From positions 1-56,626 of the forward strand of contig JAIXXP010000078.1 of NCBI GenBank assembly GCA_027490665.1: DNA of 56,626 bases, in the 5' to 3' direction. A program made the translations under genes and the position numbers. The notes under the pieces are model-generated. The model ran no database searches and was not told the origin of the DNA. It saw only the letters and a list, made by a program, of their open reading frames with translations. Source of the DNA: Cryomorphaceae bacterium (GTDB lineage: Bacteria; Bacteroidota; Bacteroidia; Flavobacteriales_D; Crocinitomicaceae). Below, piece after piece: positions 51,403 through 56,626 of the stretch; positions within the stretch are counted from its first letter, which is position 1, and every line of letters starts with the position of its first letter.

Positions 51403-51849
51403 TTATTCGCTTACTACTTCGATTTTGAAAGTTTGCTTAACTCCTTTATAAAGGTTCGCTTCTGCTTCAAAAGTACCGAGGTCGCGGATTGGCTCTTCTT
51501 TGATTTTCAAAGATTTGCGATCGATATCGAAACCAGCTTCACGAAGTGCTTCAGCAATTTGAACGGTGTTAACAGATCCAAAGATTTTGCCGTTTTCACC
51601 TGCTTTTGTTGCGATGCTCAAAGTAACGTCTGCAAGTTTAGCTGCAATTGCTTGTGCTTCACCTAACATTTTAGATTCTTTGTGCGACTTTTGGCGCATG
51701 ATTTCTTCGTGTGCTTTTTTGGCACTTGCGGTAGCTAAAATAGCATACCCTTGCGGGATAAGGAAATTACGTCCGTATCCTGGCTTAACAGTTACAACCT
51801 CATTGGTGTAACCAAGTTTATCTACATTTTTCTTTAGAATGACTTCCAT
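51403..51849 (-). CDS. rplI: 50S ribosomal protein L9
   Basis: 148-aa L9. N-terminal rRNA-binding domain MEVILKKNVDKLGYTNEVVTVKPGYGRNFLIPQG is canonical, followed by the connecting helix (ATASAKKAHEEIMRQKS) and the C-terminal domain (GKIFGSVNTVQIAEAL). Third gene of the conserved rpsF-rpsR-rplI operon, ending at the shared terminator. Confidence 0.97.
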   Translation of the reverse strand: MEVILKKNVDKLGYTNEVVTVKPGYGRNFLIPQGYAILATASAKKAHEEIMRQKSHKESKMLGEAQAIAAKLADVTLSIATKAGENGKIFGSVNTVQIAEALREAGFDIDRKSLKIKEEPIRDLGTFEAEANLYKGVKQTFKIEVVSE

Positions 51850-51879
51850 GATTTCTCAGTTATATCGTTCAACAATGAC

Positions 51880-52140
51880 TTATTTCAACATGTCGCCAAC
51901 GTAAGGCAAGATCGCAAGATGACGAGCGCGCTTGATGGCTTTGTTGACACGTTTTTGATACTTTTGGGAAGTACCGGTAATACGACGTGGTAAAATTTTA
52001 CCTTGTTCGTTAACCAATTTCAATAAGAAACTAGCGTCTTTGTAGTCGATGAATTTGATACCACTCTTTTTGAAGCGGCAATACTTCTCCTTTTTAATAT
52101 CGATGTTAATCGGAGTTAGGTAACGGATATCGTTTGACAT
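51880..52140 (-). CDS. rpsR: 30S ribosomal protein S18
   Basis: 86-aa S18, the partner of S6 on the 30S platform. Conserved [37 protein letters not shown] and [19 protein letters not shown] are present. Middle gene of the rpsF-rpsR-rplI operon. The usual Cys near the N-terminus (CRF) is a single Cys rather than a zinc-type cluster. Confidence 0.97.
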   Translation of the reverse strand: MSNDIRYLTPINIDIKKEKYCRFKKSGIKFIDYKDASFLLKLVNEQGKILPRRITGTSQKYQKRVNKAIKRARHLAILPYVGDMLK

Positions 52141-52171
52141 GTCTCGTTGTTTTTAATGGGTTTGACAATAA

Positions 52172-52510
52172 TTAGGCAGTTGCTCCAGCTTTTGCACGAC
52201 GCTTGTCAGCGTAGGCAAGATGATCGACATCCATTTTTACAGTTAAGAATCGAAGAACACGCTCGTCGCGTTTCATCATCAATTCGTAATCTGCAACAAC
52301 GTTGCCTTCAGCTTCAAATTCAACTAGGAAATAAAATCCTGTTGATTTTTTCTGGATTGGGTAGGCCATTTTGCGCAAACCCCAGCTCTCCGAATGCTTG
52401 ATTTTACCTCCTTTTGAGGTGATCTCGCCTTCGAATTTCTGTACTGCTTCCTTTGCCTGCTCATCAGACAAAACGGGAGTTAAAATGAAAACAGTTTCGT
52501 AAGAATTCAT
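52172..52510 (-). CDS. rpsF: 30S ribosomal protein S6
   Basis: 112-aa S6. Canonical opening [43 protein letters not shown] in the middle and [13 protein letters not shown] at the end. First gene of the operon, behind a good promoter with a predicted leader of about 29 nt, probably too short to hold the S6:S18-binding leader found in some other phyla. Confidence 0.97.
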   Translation of the reverse strand: MNSYETVFILTPVLSDEQAKEAVQKFEGEITSKGGKIKHSESWGLRKMAYPIQKKSTGFYFLVEFEAEGNVVADYELMMKRDERVLRFLTVKMDVDHLAYADKRRAKAGATA

Positions 52511-52545
52511 AAGGTTAAACTTTAATTAATATACTATTTGGGGTG

Positions 52546-52575
52546 CAAAGATAGTGAGAATAAGCGAATTCGCAA
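52546..52575 (-). promoter_or_regulatory. Promoter of rpsF-rpsR-rplI with overlapping palindrome
   Basis: Minus strand: TTG (52575-52573), 19 bp, then TATCTTTG (52553-52546), an exact -7 match 36 nt before the rpsF ATG. The palindrome GCGAATTCGC (52564-52573) overlaps the -33 region, a position where a bound regulator could block or assist polymerase. Confidence 0.65.
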
Positions 52576-52597
52576 GAACTCATGAAAAATAAAGCTG

Positions 52598-52885
52598 CTA
52601 TTTTTCTTTCTTCAAAAGCATATTGTAGTCGCGCAGCATTCGATTTTCCTCGAGGTTTTGCGTGTAGGCAACTTCCAAGTGAATGTAATCACTGCTGTAT
52701 TGCTTGAAGAAGTCATATTCCAAAACCTCCGAAATTAATTTCAACAAACCTGTATCAATCGTTTTCCTAGAAAAAATAGAGTATGCATTTTCGCGCGATT
52801 TATTGATGCGTTTGGCAAATTCAGTGACGGTCATACCGCGTTTTTCCACTACTTCCCGAATTTGTGCACCAATGAGTTGCTCCAT
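52598..52885 (-). CDS. Helix-turn-helix (XRE-like) DNA-binding protein
   Basis: 95-aa protein. Residues ~8-60 form an XRE/Cro-type HTH (IREVVEKRGMTVTEFAKRINKSRENAYSIFSRKTIDTGLLKLISEVL), and the C-terminal ~25 residues are charged and helical (NLEENRMLRDYNMLLKKEK), likely a short coiled coil for dimerisation. No toxin or other partner gene adjoins it. It lies upstream of and co-directional with the rpsF operon promoter; a regulatory link is possible but unproven. The reverse strand of its upstream region leads into the LamG gene. Confidence 0.85.
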   Translation of the reverse strand: MEQLIGAQIREVVEKRGMTVTEFAKRINKSRENAYSIFSRKTIDTGLLKLISEVLEYDFFKQYSSDYIHLEVAYTQNLEENRMLRDYNMLLKKEK

Positions 52886-53053
52886 AGATGCAAAACTGCA
52901 AAGACCTGAGAGAATACAGTTACTAAATTCGTTGTTAAATTTTCACAAAAATGTTTTATATTATGCATGAAGATTAATTGGGTTAGTATCTAAGTGACCC
53001 TACAGTAAAAAAAGAATTAATTACCGTATTTATTTGCAAATCAAACAAATAAA

Positions 53054-53125
53054 AAATAGGGTAAAATAGGGTTTCTTTTAATTTAATTAAATCCTCACTC
53101 GATTTATTTTCTCGTGCGCGCGAGA
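53054..53125. promoter_or_regulatory. Phased direct repeat and GC-rich hairpin upstream of the LamG gene
   Basis: AAATAGGGT occurs twice (53054-53062 and 53064-53072) with 10-bp periodicity, about one DNA turn, in an AT-rich spacer. Downstream, TCTCG (53110-53114) and CGAGA (53121-53125) flank TGCGCG, a GC-rich symmetrical element about 35 bp before the ATG. A TAACTTG (53131-53137) resembles a degenerate -7 box. These look like control elements for the surface-protein gene, but no exact promoter match was found. Confidence 0.35.
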
Positions 53126-53157
53126 GGTTGTAACTTGCAGTAATTCGAGAAAAAATT

Positions 53158-56100
53158 ATGAAAAAACACTATCTCTCCCTACTCTTCATTACGCTCTCAA
53201 CCCTCACGCTCTTCGCTCAAGTTCCCTCCTACGTACCCACCAATGGCCTTGTCGGCTGGTGGCCATTCAACGGAAATGCAAACGATTTGAGTGGGAATGG
53301 GAATAATGGTACGGTTACTGGTGCTACTTTGACAACGGATCGGTTTTCTAATGCGAACAGCGCCTACAACTTTACCTTTACAAATGCAGGATGGGGAACT
53401 CAGAACAACGAAATATACATACCCGATTCGCCAATTTTAGATGTAACTCAAATTACAGTTTCAGTTTGGGTTTTTCCTCGAGCTTATTTTTGGCCAGGAG
53501 ACTCTGGTAATCCAAATTCAACGATTTTAAACAGATATCAATATGGTTACTCTAACCCAAATGGACAAGCATGGGGAATTGGCTTTAATCAAACTTCAGT
53601 TACTGGTTCAATTATAGGATCAAATGGAACTGGTGGTGCAAATGCTGTTTCCAACACACCACTTGCACTAAATCAATGGTCAAATATTGTATTAACGTAT
53701 AATTCAGGGACTATTAACCTCTTTGTAAATGGTGTACTTCAAGCAAGTACGCCATACAACGCTGCAATGAATACATCAGGAAGTTCTGGAATTTCTATCG
53801 GAGTATCAAATCAAGCAAATGGTTATTGGCAATATACGGATGGAAAAATAGATGATATAGGCATTTGGAATCGTGTTTTAACTTCAACTGAAATTTCAGG
53901 TTTACAAAATACTACAGCATCCACAACCCCTACACCAGCACCCACCCTTGCCATCACACCTGCCTCCACATCAATTTGTGCAGGAACATCTACAACGCTA
54001 TCAGCCACAGCAAACGCAGGCTCTACAGTTTGTTCCTCTTCTCAACTCCCAACAAGCCTGCAATCTGGCTTAGTTGGCTACTGGCCATTCTGCGGCAATG
54101 CGAATGACGCTTCAGGGAATGGAAATAACGGAACCGTAAATGGCGCAACGTTGACCACAGATCGTTTTGGTAATGCGAGCAGTGCGTATAGTTTTGATGG
54201 GGTGAATGATCATGTTGTAGTACAAGACACACCTATTTTAAAACCTTCAAATTCAATTTCGTTGTGTGCTTGGGTCAATATAAATATGAGCGAACAAAGT
54301 GATTTCAACGCTATTATTTATAAATCACATAATCAATCACAAAATTATTCAAGTTATTCATTAATCACCGGAAATGCAGGGTTCAATCAGACAGGAAACC
54401 CTGGTTTTACAATAAGAACAACATCATCTTATAATTGGACAGGAGCGAACGGTACTTCTACCCAAGCACCTGGGCAAAACATCCTCAACCAATGGCAATT
54501 TGTTTGTGGAACTTGGGATGGTACAAATATGAAAATTTACCAAAATGGAGTTTTAATTGCAACAGTGCCTCAAGGTGGCACAATTATTTACAACACAGAA
54601 AATTTATTTTTTGGTAAACGCAAAGATGGAAATGGCTTAGATGACTATTTTACTGGCCTCATAGACGACATCGGTATCTGGAACCGTACACTCACCGCAT
54701 CAGAAATCCAACAACTCTACACCTTAGGGAATGCAACGTACAGTTGGTCACCTGGAGGCGAAACAACATCGTCAATTACCGTTTCGCCTATCACAACAAC
54801 TACCTATACCTGTACGACAACTGCAAATGGCGTTAGTTCTAGCGCAACAAGTGTTGTAACCGTTGTGCCAACTCCAACAATAACCACAACTAACTCAACT
54901 GTTTGTGCCGGCCAAAGTACGACCTTAACTGCGAGTACCACAAGTGGAACGGTAGCATGCCCATCGCTTTCGGGTTCTTTAACAAGTGGCCTTGTAGGTT
55001 ACTGGCCTTTCTGTGGCAACGCTAATGATGCTTCAGGAAATGGGAATAATGGAAGTGTGAATGGTGCGACGTTGACAACGGACCGATTTGGAAACGCGAA
55101 CAGTGCGTATAGTTTTAATGGATCTAGTTCAATTGATATTGGCACTAATGGATTTGCCACAGGCAATAGCCAGGTAACTTTAAGTGGATGGGTATATATT
55201 ACAACAAACCCTGCAGGTGTTTCGTATATTGTGGGCTACGGAAATCCTGCCAACCAGGGAGCCGTTTTTGCAACGGGCGTGTATGGTTCGGCTGGACTTT
55301 TTGGAACTTTTTCAGGAGCTGTATATGATGCTATCTCCAACATCAACTGTCCATTAAATAGTTGGAATTTGGTGACAACCGTTAAAGAGGCGAATGGAAC
55401 CATCAAAATATATTTGAACGGCAACCTCATCTTTACACAAACTGTTTCAACCCCTCTCATTGGTAACGTTTCTGGACGAATCGGCAGAGCGGTTTGGAAT
55501 TCAAGTGAATACTGGAATGGTAAAATTGATGATGTTGCCATCTGGAACCGCGCCTTGACAGCAGCTGAAGTACTTGCACTTTATAATAACGGCCAAACCA
55601 CCTATTCTTGGTCTAACGGTGCCTCTACCCCATCAATTACTGTTACACCGACCACTACAACAACTTATACGTGTACAGTTACCGATGCCAACGGGAATTC
55701 GTGTTTGGCTTCGCAAACGATTACGGTAGTACCATTTTCCAATGTGAATGCAGGCAGTGATGTGACGATTTGTGCAGGAGGTACGGCAATTTTAACTGCA
55801 ACCGGAGCAACGAACTACACTTGGAATAACGCAATTCAGAACGGTGTGGCATTTTCACCTGTTTCAAGTTCGAGCTATATTGTGACTGGAACGCAAAATG
55901 GTTGTACTGATACAGATACGGTTTTGGTGACTGTTGTGGCTGACCCCACAATTACCAATCCTGTTGCGGCGAGTTATTGTCAGAATGGCGGCACAGTTAC
56001 ACCTCTTTCAGTGAGCGTTGCAGGCGGAATAAGCGCTGCTTACACCTATCAATGGTTTGCAAATACAACAGTTAACAATTTTGGTGGAACACCTGTTTTG

Positions 56101-56626
56101 GGTGCAACTACTTCTTTTTATACGCCTCCGATCAATACCGTTGGGACAACATTTTACTATTGTACAGTGACACAAGGCGCAGCTGGCAATGGCTGTTTAG
56201 CTACTTCTGGTGCAAACTCCATTCTAGTAAACGCACAACCGACTATTACAAGCCAACCTGTATCAAGTCAAAGTGGTTGTGTAGGTGCTAATATTACACC
56301 TTTGACACTTGCCTTGAACGGCGGAGGCGGAACACCAAATTACCAGTGGTTTGTAAATACAGTAGCGAACACAACCAACGGAACGGCAATTGCAGGCGCA
56401 ACCAACGCAAGTTATTCGCCAGGTAATACAGCTACAGGCACGAATTACTTTTATTGTGTAGCCACCTACCCTAATGCAGCAAGTTGCGCGACCCAAACCT
56501 CGAATGTCGCAACAATTAGTCTCATTAACGACCCAATTTTCACGACCCCACCTACCGCGAACCAAAGCATTTGCGCAGGCGGATCCATTCCAGCACTTAC
56601 TTTTAATTCCAGCGGAGGAAGCGGCA
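53158..56626 (+). CDS. Giant secreted LamG-repeat surface protein (3' end outside window)
   Basis: Open reading frame from ATG at 53158 to the window edge, 1156 codons checked with no stop, not yet terminated. Signal peptide MKKHYLSLLFITLSTLTLFAQ. Three concanavalin-like LamG domains begin at about residues 30, 304 and 611 (GLVGWWPFNGNAND or GLVGYWPFCGNAND) and end with GKIDDIGIWNR, GLIDDIGIWNR and GKIDDVAIWNR. Between and after them are Ig/PKD-like modules starting with SICAG or TICAGG and two homologous QWFxNT...YFYC modules. Typical of T9SS-exported adhesins or sugar-binding surface proteins; a sorting domain would be expected beyond the edge. Confidence 0.9.
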   Translation, partial: MKKHYLSLLFITLSTLTLFAQVPSYVPTNGLVGWWPFNGNANDLSGNGNNGTVTGATLTTDRFSNANSAYNFTFTNAGWGTQNNEIYIPDSPILDVTQITVSVWVFPRAYFWPGDSGNPNSTILNRYQYGYSNPNGQAWGIGFNQTSVTGSIIGSNGTGGANAVSNTPLALNQWSNIVLTYNSGTINLFVNGVLQASTPYNAAMNTSGSSGISIGVSNQANGYWQYTDGKIDDIGIWNRVLTSTEISGLQNTTASTTPTPAPTLAITPASTSICAGTSTTLSATANAGSTVCSSSQLPTSLQSGLVGYWPFCGNANDASGNGNNGTVNGATLTTDRFGNASSAYSFDGVNDHVVVQDTPILKPSNSISLCAWVNINMSEQSDFNAIIYKSHNQSQNYSSYSLITGNAGFNQTGNPGFTIRTTSSYNWTGANGTSTQAPGQNILNQWQFVCGTWDGTNMKIYQNGVLIATVPQGGTIIYNTENLFFGKRKDGNGLDDYFTGLIDDIGIWNRTLTASEIQQLYTLGNATYSWSPGGETTSSITVSPITTTTYTCTTTANGVSSSATSVVTVVPTPTITTTNSTVCAGQSTTLTASTTSGTVACPSLSGSLTSGLVGYWPFCGNANDASGNGNNGSVNGATLTTDRFGNANSAYSFNGSSSIDIGTNGFATGNSQVTLSGWVYITTNPAGVSYIVGYGNPANQGAVFATGVYGSAGLFGTFSGAVYDAISNINCPLNSWNLVTTVKEANGTIKIYLNGNLIFTQTVSTPLIGNVSGRIGRAVWNSSEYWNGKIDDVAIWNRALTAAEVLALYNNGQTTYSWSNGASTPSITVTPTTTTTYTCTVTDANGNSCLASQTITVVPFSNVNAGSDVTICAGGTAILTATGATNYTWNNAIQNGVAFSPVSSSSYIVTGTQNGCTDTDTVLVTVVADPTITNPVAASYCQNGGTVTPLSVSVAGGISAAYTYQWFANTTVNNFGGTPVLGATTSFYTPPINTVGTTFYYCTVTQGAAGNGCLATSGANSILVNAQPTITSQPVSSQSGCVGANITPLTLALNGGGGTPNYQWFVNTVANTTNGTAIAGATNASYSPGNTATGTNYFYCVATYPNAASCATQTSNVATISLINDPIFTTPPTANQSICAGGSIPALTFNSSGGSG
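53245..55116 (+). repeat. Three-copy internal coding repeat (LamG N-terminal block)
   Basis: A 43-codon block occurs at 53245-53373, 54067-54195 and 54988-55116. Copies 2 and 3 differ in 22 codons, of which 20 are synonymous and only 2 change the residue (Thr/Ser and Ser/Asn). Copy 1 differs from copy 2 at 7 of 43 residues, including Asn in place of the Cys shared by copies 2 and 3. Confidence 0.85.

Noticed and set aside
55236..55951. Minus-strand frames opposite the LamG gene
   Set aside because: The plus frame is uninterrupted for 1156 codons with clear domain repeats; the minus frames are its shadows.

Overview
The window looks like chromosomal DNA of a Bacteroidota bacterium, probably in or near Flavobacteriales (the family is a guess). 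Four things point there. Upstream of many genes sits the Bacteroidota -7 element TAnnTTTG, about 16-36 nt before the start codon, and Shine-Dalgarno sequences are essentially absent. One protein carries a type IX secretion C-terminal sorting domain. There are two TonB-dependent receptors with N-terminal carboxypeptidase-regulatory-like domains. The gene repertoire fits (GH92, DUF2147, DUF2779, GH3-like adenylase, L-2-hydroxyglutarate oxidase, LamG surface protein). I see no tRNA, rRNA, CRISPR array, insertion sequence or prophage core.

Layout. 0.1-3.3 kb: a lipoprotein diverging from an ABC-2 exporter pair. 3.3-9.6 kb: a leftward four-gene glycan cluster (PhyH-type dioxygenase, sugar isomerase/epimerase, GH92 mannosidase, GH13 amylase) diverging from an AraC-type regulator. 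9.6-16.4 kb: Tat-exported pirin, release factor 3, NDP kinase, a TonB receptor, DUF2147 protein and a PabA/TrpG amidotransferase. 16.5-21.6 kb, rightward: RidA, a membrane glycosyltransferase with a degenerate sugar-transferase tail, dehydrogenase E2, a DnaQ-like exonuclease and a FAH hydrolase. 21.6-27.0 kb, leftward: TPR protein, ComA-type phosphosulfolactate synthase, WD40 protein, T9SS FG-GAP protein. 27.1-29.9 kb: a probable metal-uptake trio. 29.9-35.7 kb: guaB, two parvulin-type foldases and a MoxR ATPase.

36.4-42.9 kb is an accessory stretch. Most of it is visibly AT-richer, with unfamiliar genes and long spacers: a DUF2779 protein with two nuclease-like domains, an unknown 194-aa protein beside a PD-(D/E)XK nuclease, two orphans, a NADAR N-glycosidase-like protein and a short DUF4494-like protein. 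It ends at lhgO, which diverges from mtaB through a compact bidirectional promoter. 44.1-51.3 kb returns to core genes, rightward: mtaB, queD, folE, a BI-1 family protein, an unlisted 32-codon membrane microprotein, a GH3-like adenylase with a coupled secreted protein, a deoxynucleoside kinase and an ADP-heptose epimerase. A strong bidirectional terminator separates these from the leftward rpsF-rpsR-rplI operon and an HTH gene. The window ends inside a giant secreted LamG-repeat protein, open from 53158 to the edge.

Most core genes are packed with 0-15 nt gaps or ATGA/TAATG overlaps. Start codons were re-chosen where the longest reading frame began with TTG inside a promoter or terminator. 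Functions come from motifs recognised by eye; nothing was searched or computed beyond hand inspection.
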